A stretch of 64,000 nucleotides of DNA from Bacteroidales bacterium (GCA_023231005.1 JALNWG010000004.1:62001-126000); one strand, 5' to 3'. Shown: positions 51,179-61,620, numbered from the stretch's first letter. The notes: generated by a model not told the origin, from the sequence alone. Program-made: numbers and translations.

Positions 51179-54100
51179 TTAATTTTTCTTAATTATTCTA
51201 ATTGTATTCATGTTCTCTCCATTAGAAACCAGGGAAACAAAATAGATCCCATCCGGTTTTCCTGAAAGGTCCAGGGTAAGAGTATATTGCCCTGCATCCT
51301 GTTTCCACCGGTCAATTTTCAGCACTTGCAACCCGGATATATTGGTTACAAGGATCGAAACTGTACCGCTTATTGGAATGGTATAGGATAATTGGGTAGT
51401 GACCCTAAACGGATTCGGGTTGTTCTGATCAATAGCATATCCCTGATCGGTTAGTTCAGAAGGTTTTTTTTCTTCATCGAATGGCTTATCCTTAAAAATT
51501 AATTTTATCCATTCATCACTTCGAATAGTATGCTCCTGCCGGTTTTTTGGTTTATATTGGGCAAAGGTACCCATATAGTTTGCCATCGACGATTTAAGAC
51601 CAGAATCGGCTTGCATCAGCATATAGGTGTCACTTAGATCGATAAGCGAATATACAGAATCATTCTCAGAGGCAGGATTCATAATATCATTTTCGAACCA
51701 GTCGATAGCTTCGGTATAATTCTCCTTTGCAACTGAACACATATTCTTCAAACGGTAAATGAGCTGATCCGTCAGGGAATCTGAATGAAGTGCTGCCGTG
51801 GTATCAAAATAGACTGCCAACCCAGTAAAATCCTGATCCGATAATTTCTTTAACGGGATCAGTTTCTTTGCTGATTCTCTGGCATATGTTGTTCCTTGAT
51901 TGTTTGCAATAACAGCTTTAAACTGAGTTTCTGATATCTCATAATCTCCAGCATCCATACTCGTTACAGCTGCTTCGAAGTCCTCTTTCCCCTGGTCGCT
52001 ATACTGACAGGTTGAAGGTGGGCACCATACCGACCACTGGTACCAGCCTGAAGGATAGAGCTGTGGTGTTGGGTTAGAATTGTCAAAACAGTTACACTTT
52101 ACATTGAAGAGAGTAGAATTATCTGATGCCGGAGGATTGATGACAGCACCATTGTCATAATACACTAAAAATGTACTGCCGGAAGGTGTATTCTGAATAA
52201 TATTATAGTGAAAATAAAATGGGAAGCTATTGTCACTGGCTCTAACCTGGTTTTGGTAGTTGTTGATAATTCGCTGCGTCTGGCCACTCGAGGAAGCACT
52301 GGCATTTCCAATCAGCCTGACTTGGCTCTGGTTGAGGGTAACAACACCATACCTGTTGTTGGTCACCAAGTTGTTTTCAATATCAGCAAAAGAATGATAG
52401 ACCTTGATACCCCAACTTAAATCCTGCGAACTGCCACTCTTCTGAATTGTATTGTTTTTGATTAAATACTGTCCGTTGCTACAACCACAAAAATAGAGAT
52501 CAATTCCCGTTCCATGTTCATAATTCAAGGTACAGTTTTGAATGGAATAGGCTGGATAATGTTCAATGCGGATCATGGCATTGGCCGGGCTGTTTGCAAG
52601 TGATGAATTCAGAATCTGAGCAAATATCCCTGATTCATTGTTATTGGTAAGCAGGATATTTGAGTTCGTCAAGGTACAACCATCAATCAACAATCCAGAT
52701 TGATTAAGATTAATCCGAGAATTTGAAAATGCAGTGGATCCATATACTTCAAATCGCATCAGCTCACCGGATATAGGGCTATTCGACAAGGAACAACCAT
52801 TCAACTTGACAATCAATTGAGGATTATTAAACTCCACACCGCCCCAGATCGTTCCATTGAGCGAAATCAGGTGCAAATCAGTAATTGGAACAGGGTTACT
52901 GATACTGCCCCCGGGACCGCATAAAGTACCTTCAATTATGATCTTATTTAACGCATTCTGACCTTTGATTGTTACCGCATTCCCAATTTCCAGAATTGCA
53001 CCATTTTCGACGATTAGCTGACCGTTATCCGAAAACTCCAGGATGGCATTCGAAGTCAATGATAAGGTAACTCCAGCCCTGACGTAAACTTTTGTACTGA
53101 TAGTTGTTGTCTGAGGGCGTGGCGGAGGAGGAGGCAACGTTGTATTGTGTGTAATTTCGTAGCCAGTAGACAAAACATTATAAGCCGGATCGGCAAACAA
53201 ATTGTGTTGAAAATGGAGAGGATTGAAACTTGTAACATATGTCGGATCGCTCACCCCAATTCTTGCTTCAAGTACTGCCTCTCCAATGATGGTGGAGAGA
53301 TCGATATAAATCGCGCCTAAAATGTGTTCCTGTAAAGATCGTGGAAATTCAACAGGTTGCGTATAATTCATCCCTGCAGCCTTCCATGATCCCAAATATC
53401 CCACATAACCCGCGGTAGAAGAATACGACACCGTTTTAGTACCCATACAATCAGGACCAACACCGGTATAGGCTCCTGTAAAACAGGATTGGGAGATTAC
53501 AAACGGATATTTTCCCGTGTTTGCCAGATGTGTCATTTTATATCCAAGAGGTAGCGCTCCAAGGTTTTCATTATAACAGTTTTCTCCCTGACACCATGAA
53601 TCGATTTCACCATGTCCAAGATGAAATACGATATTGCTTCCTGTTGTATTTAAATGGTCAACGTAATGCTGATTCCAGGGAATATCAACATGAGAATTAA
53701 CCAGTGTAGTAGTGTATACTGGATTATAAATACTATTAAGCCAGTTTGGCAGGTCAATATTGAAATACTGATTTGACAGGTTAGGATCAGCGCCCCAAAA
53801 GGGGCCTCCGTAAGCCAGGGTATTTACCGATTTCCAGTTTTCAAAAGAGTATTCGTTTTCGTTATGTCTGGTTTTTGAGATAATATTATACAAATCAGAT
53901 TCATTGCGGGCAGACAGTCTTCCGATAAACAGATCTCCCAGCAAATCCCAGTCATTGGTTGTATTATCTTTGGTCACGCATGAGAAATAGTAATCATTTG
54001 CGGACCAAAATACTCCAGGGTAACCGGGTTGACCGGTTGGGTAGGGATCATATGATGCTGGCATACCGGTGTCATCATCATCAAGACTCGCATGACCAAC

Positions 54101-55153
54101 CAGGCAGACAAATGCCACTTTGCCATCGTAGGTATGGGCAGCATGCTGACCATCATATACTTGTTTTATAAATGCCCTGATCTTCCGTTCAGAAATCCAA
54201 TTTTCGCCTCCAATTGGTGGTGGGTCATAAGCAAATGGCAAGGTTAAAATATTCTGTACGCTTACAATCACTACATCAAACCCGTTATACTTGGCACGGT
54301 GGTTGGCCAATGTAATTAGAGCGGGGCTTTTGTGAGAAGAATAGAAAAACTGCGAGTCGGTTATGATCACGTAATCGGCTACGATATTGCTTGCCTCGGC
54401 AGGATCAACAAGGGTTTTCCACGTCACTGTTCCAGGGTATGGACAGGGGTAGATCGGAGTGGGAGGAACAGACTGATCGGTATAATTCAGCAACGTACAT
54501 TTCGCCAACCGGTTAAAAATTCCGGTATTCACATTTACATCGGTTAAAGGATTCTGAAACTGAATGACAACTTCAAACCTTGTATAAACAACCAGTTGAT
54601 GTGTAGATGGGTTAAATTTGATTGGAAAAGCAGACATCTTTAAAACTTTCTGCGACCGTAAATATCCGCCCGATTCCGATTTATACAATGCCGGAGGGAA
54701 TGATTGATTGAGCCCATAAACAGAATCATTCTTAACAAATAGTTCCACAAGTTGGGGATCTCCCCCTGTTGTATCCTCGGTGATGGCTGGAGTTGGATAG
54801 ACGTTATAACCATTGAAAATCAGGGAGTCACTGATCACGACCGAAATATCAATTCTATCGTTCTCGGGAATAGCAAGAAGTTTGCCTATTGATGGGAGTT
54901 CAGGATAACCGGGAATACCCCACTTTTGGCCTCCAAGGATTGAAAGGCGTTGGTAGGTCTCACTATTAAAGGTTATTAATTCCTGATTCATTCCTGGGAT
55001 TTCGACAAGATATCGAATATTCTGGTTTGTTGAAGCCAGAACCCTTACCTTGAGCTTTGAAGGTTTATCGTTAGTGAATGGTATTCATTGAGGCTGTGAT
55101 TGGCCAATAACGGCAATAAATAATAGACAAAGGATGATGGTGATTTTTTTCAT
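51179..55153 (-). CDS. C25 gingipain-type protease, T9SS cargo, interrupted by an in-frame TGA
   Basis: The full frame from the ATG at 55153 gives a signal peptide (MKKITIILCLLFIAVIGQSQ), then Pro-Gln and a TGA (55085-55087), then an open frame to 51179. From the next in-frame ATG (54991) it is 1270 residues without any export signal. After the TGA comes a gingipain-type propeptide (KVRVLASTNQNIRYLVEIPG, GIPGYPELPSIGKLLAIP), then the C25 catalytic domain with His in FHLGHGEIDSW (near residue 457 of the 1270) and Cys in ISQSCFTGAY (near 503), a parallel beta-helix region, a helical region, and a type A sorting domain (NPNPFRVTTQLSY...IRIIKKN). Cys protease fold intact; expression doubtful unless the TGA is read through or is an error. 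Confidence 0.8.
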
Positions 55154-55562
55154 ATTAAAAATATTTGTATTAATGATTGAATTTAATACGCTCCATTCTA
55201 TTTTCATGGAGTTTCGATATAATCAAAGCAATTGATTTCTGTTTTTTTTATTTTTGCATAATAACCTCCTTTCTGTTTGTGGGTAGACTATGATGTGGTG
55301 TCGTTGTTAGCTCGCTTATAGGCAAGGGGGTTTTATCTTTGAATAACTATTTTGTTATAACTATTTCATAACAATAATCATACCACACAGTTAATTAACT
55401 GTGTGTCATTAAGATGAGTTTTTGCTATTCAACACAAAGTGTAATATTTTGTTACAGAATTATAAAAAACGTAAAATTTCATTACAGTAACCCGATTACA
55501 ATCACCCTGTTTTCATTATTCAAAAAAAAAACAGAAATTTGTAAGATCAATGTAAAATTCCG
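55154..55562. other. Intergenic region with two promoters and palindromes
   Basis: Plus-strand elements TATTTTTGC (55249-55257) and TATCTTTGA (55334-55342) match TAnnTTTG. Between the second and the hydrolase start lie inverted repeats: TTGTTAT/ATAACAA (55352-55358 and 55368-55374), a perfect 22-bp palindrome centred on TTAATTAA (55384-55405) and TGTAA/TTACA (55440-55444 and 55452-55456). No gene seen. Confidence 0.55.
55384..55405. repeat. Perfect 22-bp palindrome
   Basis: CACACAGTTAA followed directly by its reverse complement. It has no loop, so it fits a protein-binding operator better than a terminator; no T-tract follows on either strand. Confidence 0.85.
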
Positions 55563-56498
55563 ATGCGGAAACCCGGATTGCTTTTGTTTTTCTTTTGTTC
55601 CCTTCTTTTAACTGGTTTTTCGGGATCAGACAAACCTTATGAAAACAGCCGGTTCGACACCATCGACTCGGTGCGTTTTCATTACCGTGTATGGAATGAT
55701 CAAATACTTCATCCAAGAGGGAAAGTTCTTCTGATCCATGGATTTTGCGGATCGACTTTTTGCTGGCGGAATAACTACGACACCCTGGTCAAGGCCGGAT
55801 ATAAAGTGATTGCTATTGATCTGCCAGGGTTCGGATACAGCGGACGCGATGCCACCCTGAACCAATCGCAAAGCAACCGGGCCCGGTTGATCTGGGAACT
55901 TCTGAAAAAAATAGACGGAAAAGATACCACGAAGTGGAACATCGTCGGCCATTCGATGGGAGGCGGCACTGCCGAGGCGGTGGCGCTCACCAACCTGCAA
56001 CGCACCCAATCTCTCACCATCGTCGATGGAATGATCTTTATCGAAAACGGCAATGTCAATAAGCGGGTGGTCGGCTTAGTCAACTACCCGATCTACAAAA
56101 AAATTCTTCTTTCCTACACCCAAAAAACCTATCTGTCGTTCAACAACTTCAGGCGCGAACTCAAGGGCACTTATGGCTTTTTGCCCGACACGGTAACAAC
56201 AAACGGATATCTGAAACCTCTGCAAATTGAAGGTACGGCCGAAACAGTCGTTAATCTGTTAGCCAATTCAAAGGAGATCAAACCTCTGAATGCCGAAGCG
56301 CTAAAACAAATTCCAATACTGATTATCTGGGGAAAGAAAGACCGGACAATCAGGCTGAGAAACGGGAAAAAGCTGAAAAGAGCCGTTCCTGCCATCGAGC
56401 TCCAGGTAATCCCTGATGCCCGGCACATGCCCATGGAAACACATCCTGCCATCTTCAATTCCATGCTGATTGAATTTCTGAACCGGAACAATCACTAA
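55563..56498 (+). CDS. Alpha/beta hydrolase, exported
   Basis: A 311-residue protein with an N-terminal signal peptide (KPGLLLFFFCSLLLTGFSG). The alpha/beta-hydrolase fold is clear: oxyanion HGFCGSTFCW, nucleophile Ser in GHSMGGG, acid Asp in IIWGKKDRTI and catalytic His in DARHMPMETHP. Lipase, esterase or epoxide-hydrolase-like activity is possible; the substrate cannot be told. Single gene preceded by a long leader with several palindromes. Confidence 0.9.
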   Translation: MRKPGLLLFFFCSLLLTGFSGSDKPYENSRFDTIDSVRFHYRVWNDQILHPRGKVLLIHGFCGSTFCWRNNYDTLVKAGYKVIAIDLPGFGYSGRDATLNQSQSNRARLIWELLKKIDGKDTTKWNIVGHSMGGGTAEAVALTNLQRTQSLTIVDGMIFIENGNVNKRVVGLVNYPIYKKILLSYTQKTYLSFNNFRRELKGTYGFLPDTVTTNGYLKPLQIEGTAETVVNLLANSKEIKPLNAEALKQIPILIIWGKKDRTIRLRNGKKLKRAVPAIELQVIPDARHMPMETHPAIFNSMLIEFLNRNNH

Positions 56499-56631
56499 GG
56501 TTTCCATCGATGATTTCAGTCAGTTTGGCAAGATAAAAAGCCGAAACTTCTATTTCATTATTGTTTTGCCCGTTTTTGATGTTTTTTTGTGTCAGATTTG
56601 ATGAACAGGTTGTTCAGAAAAAACGAAAAGC

Positions 56632-57876
56632 ATGAAAAAGAAAATGGTCATAATAGGAATTGCATCTGTTATCGGAGTGGTTATTGTGATAATGATCATT
56701 CTATTTACAACAAAAACCACAACACTTGCACTCCAGGTCGAAACAGCAACCGTGAAAAAGGGGAATATCTGTACCGTCGTTACGGCTACCGGAACCATTC
56801 AACCCATTAAACAAGTAAATGTGGGAACCCAGGTTTCGGGAGTAGTACAGAAAATTTATGCGGATTACAACAGCAAGGTGAAGGCCGGACAGTTGATCGC
56901 AGAATTGGATAAAACCAACCTGAAAGCCCTGGTATCTGAATCAAAAGCAAGTTATTTTACGGCACTTAATGAATTGGATTATCTGCAAAAAGTATTCAAC
57001 CGGCAGGAATCTTTGTACAAGAACAAGGTGATCAGCGAGGCCGATTATGAAGAGTCGCTGTACAAACTGAATAACGCTAAAGGAGCGGTAGAACAACGGG
57101 AATCGGATCTCCAACGGGCCGAAACGAATCTTGGTTACGCAGATATATATTCTCCTATTGACGGAGTAATATTAACCAAATCGGTGGATGTAGGACAAAC
57201 GGTGGCCGCCAGTTTCAGTACGCCAACATTATTCACCATTGCCCAGGATCTGAGCGAGATGCAGGTGGAAGCCAATGTAGATGAAGCCGACATCGGTAAT
57301 GTAACGGAAGGACAGCGCGTAACTTTTACCGTGGATGCTTTCCCCGGTGAAAACTTTTCAGGCAAAGTGACTCAAGTCAGGCTGAATGGGACAGTGAAAT
57401 CGAATGTGGTCACTTATACCGTAGTTATCACAGCAGAAAATCCCAAGCAAAAATTGAAGCCCGGTCTTACAGCCACCATCTCCATCTACACTGTGGAATT
57501 AAACAACACGAATGTCGTAGAAGCGGCAGCTATGGATTATCAACCAGATCCCGCACAGGTTTCAAAATACAACGCACAAACCGGAATCCCTGTCGCTCTA
57601 TCTGCCACACAGAATAACGCTGCTGCTTTACCGGCAACGCCCGACAATGGAATGATGAAAACTGTTTGGTTGCTCGACAAGGCTGGTATTCATCAGAAAC
57701 AGATCCTCGTTGGAAAAAGCGACAGGGTGAATGTTCAGGTTTTGGAGGGATTGAAAGAAGGAGATAAAGTTGTAACCGGAATATCAATGGCTGCTGCCAC
57801 GACAGCATCGGGAACATCCGACAGTTCGTCGGCCAATAGTCCATTCATGCCAGCGCCTCCGGGAAAGAAAAAATAA
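56632..57876 (+). CDS. MacA-like periplasmic adaptor of an ABC efflux system
   Basis: A 414-residue protein with an N-terminal membrane anchor (about 4-26), a biotinyl-lipoyl-like hybrid (VNVGTQVSGVVQKIYADYNSKVKAGQLIAELD and GYADIYSPIDGVILTKSVDVGQTV), a helical hairpin between them (about 100-160), a beta-barrel region and a C-terminal membrane-proximal domain (KAGIHQKQILVGKSDRVNVQVLEGLKEGDKVVTG). This is the HlyD/MacA build; it links the inner membrane ABC transporter with an outer membrane channel. First of five tightly packed genes; no TolC-type gene is in the window. Confidence 0.93.
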   Translation: MKKKMVIIGIASVIGVVIVIMIILFTTKTTTLALQVETATVKKGNICTVVTATGTIQPIKQVNVGTQVSGVVQKIYADYNSKVKAGQLIAELDKTNLKALVSESKASYFTALNELDYLQKVFNRQESLYKNKVISEADYEESLYKLNNAKGAVEQRESDLQRAETNLGYADIYSPIDGVILTKSVDVGQTVAASFSTPTLFTIAQDLSEMQVEANVDEADIGNVTEGQRVTFTVDAFPGENFSGKVTQVRLNGTVKSNVVTYTVVITAENPKQKLKPGLTATISIYTVELNNTNVVEAAAMDYQPDPAQVSKYNAQTGIPVALSATQNNAAALPATPDNGMMKTVWLLDKAGIHQKQILVGKSDRVNVQVLEGLKEGDKVVTGISMAAATTASGTSDSSSANSPFMPAPPGKKK

Positions 57877-57884
57877 CAGGGATC

Positions 57885-58625
57885 ATGGAAAAATCAATCA
57901 TTCATATAGAAAATCTAAAGCGTGATTTTATAATGGGAGAAGAGACGGTTCACGCGTTGAAAGGGATCTCTTTCTCCATCCAAAAAGGAGAGTTTGTTAC
58001 CATAATGGGTACCAGCGGTTCGGGCAAATCGACCCTGCTCAACATTTTAGGATGTCTCGACCGGGCCTCTTCCGGGCTGTATGAAATTGACCAGGTTCCG
58101 GTGAAAAACCTGAGTCGTAATGAGTTGGCAAAAATCAGGAACGAAAAAATCGGATTCATTTTTCAGTCGTACAATCTGTTACCCCGAACCACTGCACTGG
58201 AAAATGTAGAACTTTCGCTGGTGTATAATAAAGCGGTACCTTTCAGAGAACGTAAGATCCGCGCCGCTGAAGCCTTGAAGTCAGTGGGTTTGGAAACACG
58301 GATGCATCACACCCCAAACCAACTTTCGGGAGGTCAGCAACAACGGGTCGCAATTGCCCGTTCACTGGTCAACGACCCGGTGCTTATTCTGTCGGATGAG
58401 GCTACCGGTAACCTCGATACCCGGACTTCGTATGAGATCATGGCCCTTTTTCAGGATTTGAATTCAAAAGGAAAAACGATTGCTTTCGTAACTCATGAAC
58501 CCGACATTGCACGGTTCAGCAAACGAACCATTTTGTTAAAAGATGGACATATCATCCGGGATACTCCCGTTGAAAATCCGGGAAATGCTGCCCAAGCATT
58601 AAAGTTACTCCCAAAAGAAGAATAA
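57885..58625 (+). CDS. MacB-type ABC transporter ATP-binding protein
   Basis: A 246-residue ATPase with Walker A GTSGSGKST, signature LSGGQQQRVAIARSL, Walker B VLILSDEATGNLD and switch His in VTHEPD, placed at the standard spacing. It belongs to the LolD/MacB/FtsE group. It starts 8 bases after the adaptor gene and ends 2 bases before the permease gene. In E. coli MacB the ATPase and permease are fused; here they are separate. Confidence 0.96.
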   Translation: MEKSIIHIENLKRDFIMGEETVHALKGISFSIQKGEFVTIMGTSGSGKSTLLNILGCLDRASSGLYEIDQVPVKNLSRNELAKIRNEKIGFIFQSYNLLPRTTALENVELSLVYNKAVPFRERKIRAAEALKSVGLETRMHHTPNQLSGGQQQRVAIARSLVNDPVLILSDEATGNLDTRTSYEIMALFQDLNSKGKTIAFVTHEPDIARFSKRTILLKDGHIIRDTPVENPGNAAQALKLLPKEE

Positions 58626-58627
58626 TC

Positions 58628-59848
58628 ATGAGAACCTTGGATTTATTACTTATTGCATTGAAGGCCCTCCGTCTGAACAAGACGAAAGCCTTCCTTACCA
58701 TGCTCGGGATCATCATCGGGGTTGCCTCGGTAATCACCATGCTGGCAATCGGAGAAGGTTCTAAAGCAAGCATAAAAAAACAATTATCGGGTATGGGAGC
58801 CAATATGATCACGGTTCGCCCCGGTGCGGGGATGCGAGGAGGAGTGCGAATGGATATGAGCAGTTCTCAAACGCTGACCCTGGAAGATCTTGCAACCATC
58901 AAAGAGAAAGCAAAATTAATTACAAATATTTCCCCTCAGGTAGATGCCAACGGACAGGCGATCAATGGAGCCAATAACTGGCCAACCTCAATTTATGGTG
59001 TTACTCCTGAATATTTAGCCGTTCGTATGCTAACGGTTAAGAAAGGAACCATGATCAACAGTACCGATGTTGCCATCGCCGGGAAAGTGGTAGTAATCGG
59101 GCAAACAGTATATAAAAATCTCTTTAAAAACCTGGAAGATCCCATTGGTAAAACCATCCGGTTCAACAAGATCCCGTTTAAAGTGATCGGATTACTCGCT
59201 TCAAAAGGAGAAACTACATTCGGGCAGGATCAGGACGATATTATCCTGGCTCCCTATACAGCCGTGCAAAAAAGAATCCTTGCCACTACCTATCTGCAAT
59301 CGATCGTAGCCTCAGCCCGAAGTGAGGAGGTGGCAGAAAATGCGGTAACAGAACTCACTAATATTCTCAGGAAATCGCATAAGTTGTCAAATAAAACAGA
59401 AGATGATTTTAATATTTTTTCGCAGCAGGAAATGATCACCACAATCAGTTCAACCAGCGAAATGCTTACTGTGTTGCTGGTAGCCATTGCAGGGATTTCA
59501 TTGCTGGTGGGCGGAATCGGCATCATGAATATCATGTACGTATCGGTCAAGGAACGGACCCGGGAAGTGGGTTTGCGGATGGCGCTGGGTGGAAGAGGCA
59601 TCGACATCCTGTTGCAGTTTTTGACTGAAGCCGTATTGATCAGTATTACCGGTGGGGTAATCGGAATAGCCGTTGGGCTGGGTGCTACAGAAATCGTTGC
59701 CAGAGTCTTCAACTGGCCAACTTGCATTACATTTTATTCTATTGTAATTTCGTTTGCTGTCTGTACCATAACCGGGATCTTTTTCGGCTGGTACCCGGCA
59801 CGAAAAGCTGCCGATCTGGATCCGATAACAGCCTTGCGCTATGAATAA
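58628..59848 (+). CDS. MacB-type ABC transporter permease
   Basis: A 406-residue inner membrane protein with the MacB layout. A first transmembrane helix (LTMLGIIIGVASVITMLAIGEG) is followed by a large periplasmic domain (about 45-270), then three C-terminal helices of the FtsX domain (SLLVGGIGIMNIMYVSVKERTREVGLRMALG... GWYPARKAADLDPITALRYE). With its neighbours it forms a tripartite-type efflux or mechanotransmission pump for peptides, macrolides or lipids; the substrate is not known. Its end overlaps the sensor kinase gene by 8 bases. Confidence 0.95.
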   Translation: MRTLDLLLIALKALRLNKTKAFLTMLGIIIGVASVITMLAIGEGSKASIKKQLSGMGANMITVRPGAGMRGGVRMDMSSSQTLTLEDLATIKEKAKLITNISPQVDANGQAINGANNWPTSIYGVTPEYLAVRMLTVKKGTMINSTDVAIAGKVVVIGQTVYKNLFKNLEDPIGKTIRFNKIPFKVIGLLASKGETTFGQDQDDIILAPYTAVQKRILATTYLQSIVASARSEEVAENAVTELTNILRKSHKLSNKTEDDFNIFSQQEMITTISSTSEMLTVLLVAIAGISLLVGGIGIMNIMYVSVKERTREVGLRMALGGRGIDILLQFLTEAVLISITGGVIGIAVGLGATEIVARVFNWPTCITFYSIVISFAVCTITGIFFGWYPARKAADLDPITALRYE

Positions 59849-60896
59849 AAAACATTTCACTCTTCTTCTTCACCTGCTGGTATGGATCATGCTGTTCAGC
59901 ATGCCATATATGCTTTCGTTAAGCCAGTCGATCAACATCCAGATGCTTTTGGAACGGTCGTGGATACCTTTGCTTTATTATGCCCTGATATTTTACCTGA
60001 ACTATTTTTTACTGATCGACCGATTGTTCTTTCAAAAAAAATTCGTGGTTTACGCGATCGTGAATGTTGCGATCATTGCGGTATTGATCTGGTTAAACCT
60101 GGAACTTAAATCGCACTTTTTCATGCATTATGAGCTAAACAGACCTCAAGGCAATCCGCCGCCGAAAAATCTTTTCATCTATACCGATCTCATTTCACTC
60201 CTGGTTCCGCTGGCGTTTGCCATCGCCCTAAAAATCTCCGAACGATGGATCAAAACGGAGGCGGAACGAAAAGAGGCAGCGAATGTAAAATTGCAGTCGG
60301 AATTACAACATCTCAAATACCAGTTACAACCACACTTTTTTTTCAATTCACTCAACAATATTTATTCGTTGGTCGACATCTCACCGGAACAGGCAAAAAA
60401 TACCATTCACAGCCTGAGTAAGCTGATGCGGTACTTGTTATATGATACCAACGCAGAGTTGGTGAGTTTGGCGAGAGAGGTCGATTTCATGCAAAAATAT
60501 ATTGCACTGATGAAACTACGCACCTCCGAAAAAACCGTCATTCATGTTGATTTTTCACCGGTGAAAGAGAATATTATGATTGCTCCGCTGCTTTTTATAT
60601 CTCTCATTGAAAATGCTTTCAAATATGGGGTTTCAGCTTCTGCTCCTTCCGACATTTATTTTACGCTGAAGCACAACGACGATCAGATTTATTTTGAAAC
60701 GAAAAACCGGAAATATCCGAAAAGCCATTCCGACATCGTTGATTCGGGGATCGGATTACTGAACCTGAAAAAACGGTTAGCGTTGTTGTACCCCGAAAAT
60801 TATACGTTTTCGGCGGAAGTAATGAATGAGAATTTTGTGACATCCCTTACCATCCGCTACACTCATGTTCCCAACCAAAAACCATCCCATGCGTGA
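59841..60896 (+). CDS. LytS/YehU-type sensor histidine kinase
   Basis: A 351-residue inner membrane kinase. Four transmembrane helices (about 8-28, 42-60, 68-88 and 112-132) are followed by a His_kinase domain with phospho-acceptor His165 in QLQPHFFFNSLNNIYSL, then the ATPase with LISLIENAFKYG and DSGIGLLNLKKRLALLYP. There is no large periplasmic sensor, so it may sense membrane state or the adjacent transporter. It overlaps the permease by 8 bases and the regulator by 8 bases (ATGCGTGA), showing translational coupling. Confidence 0.94.
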   Translation: MNKKHFTLLLHLLVWIMLFSMPYMLSLSQSINIQMLLERSWIPLLYYALIFYLNYFLLIDRLFFQKKFVVYAIVNVAIIAVLIWLNLELKSHFFMHYELNRPQGNPPPKNLFIYTDLISLLVPLAFAIALKISERWIKTEAERKEAANVKLQSELQHLKYQLQPHFFFNSLNNIYSLVDISPEQAKNTIHSLSKLMRYLLYDTNAELVSLAREVDFMQKYIALMKLRTSEKTVIHVDFSPVKENIMIAPLLFISLIENAFKYGVSASAPSDIYFTLKHNDDQIYFETKNRKYPKSHSDIVDSGIGLLNLKKRLALLYPENYTFSAEVMNENFVTSLTIRYTHVPNQKPSHA

Positions 60897-61617
60897 AAAG
60901 AAGATCAATTGCCTTATTGTTGACGATGAACCGATGGCCCTTGTGCTTCTGCAAAGCTATGTTGTAAAGACCCCGTTTCTTGAGCTTAAAGGGAAGTGCA
61001 GCAATGCTATTGAAGCGCTGGAAAAGCTGAACGAAGAACGCATTGATCTGCTGTTTCTCGACATCCAGATGCCGGAACTCAATGGTCTTGAATTATCGCG
61101 AACCCTATCGAAAAATACCCGGGTCATTTTCACAACGGCCTTCAACCAATATGCACTGGATGGTTATAAGGTGGAGGCGCTTGACTATTTACTGAAACCA
61201 TTCGACTATACTGAATTCTTAACCGCAGCCAATAAAGCCAAAGAGTGGTTTTCACTGCTACGGGTAAAATCCGACACAGAACAGGATACTCAAAAGTTCT
61301 TATTTGTAAAGACAGAATATAAGCAGGTAAAAATCGATCTCGACGAGGTGCTTTATGTTGAAGGACTTAAAGATTATATCAAGATATGGCTCGTAGGCAA
61401 ACCCTATCCGGTACTCACCCTGATGACTTTAAAAAGTATTGAGGAGGAGTTACCGGAGCATAAATTTATGAGGGTTCACAGATCTTTCATCATCGCTTTG
61501 AATAAGATTCAATCTATTGAGCGGGGGCAGGTGATCATCAACAGCCATCGGATCACTGTTGCAGAACAATACAAAGAAAAGTTTCAGAATTTTGTAACCA
61601 ACAATTCTGTCGATTGA
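60889..61617 (+). CDS. LytTR-family response regulator
   Basis: A 242-residue protein from the ATG at 60889, which overlaps the kinase stop; an ATG eight codons upstream is less likely. The receiver domain (about 5-115) has phospho-acceptor Asp58 (LLFLDIQMPELNG) and Lys in YLLKPFD. The C-terminal LytTR DNA-binding domain (about 142-240) has KFLFVKTEYKQVKIDLDEVLYVEGLKDYIKIW and FMRVHRSFIIALNKI. It likely controls this transporter operon or other envelope genes. It ends 3 bases before the convergent M56 gene. Confidence 0.95.
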   Translation: MREKKINCLIVDDEPMALVLLQSYVVKTPFLELKGKCSNAIEALEKLNEERIDLLFLDIQMPELNGLELSRTLSKNTRVIFTTAFNQYALDGYKVEALDYLLKPFDYTEFLTAANKAKEWFSLLRVKSDTEQDTQKFLFVKTEYKQVKIDLDEVLYVEGLKDYIKIWLVGKPYPVLTLMTLKSIEEELPEHKFMRVHRSFIIALNKIQSIERGQVIINSHRITVAEQYKEKFQNFVTNNSVD

Positions 61618-61620
61618 CGG

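Noticed and set aside
55085..55087. Selenocysteine or reassigned TGA codon
   Set aside because: TGA acts as a normal stop for other genes in the window, the position has no redox role next to a signal peptide, and no stem-loop of SECIS type is evident right after it.
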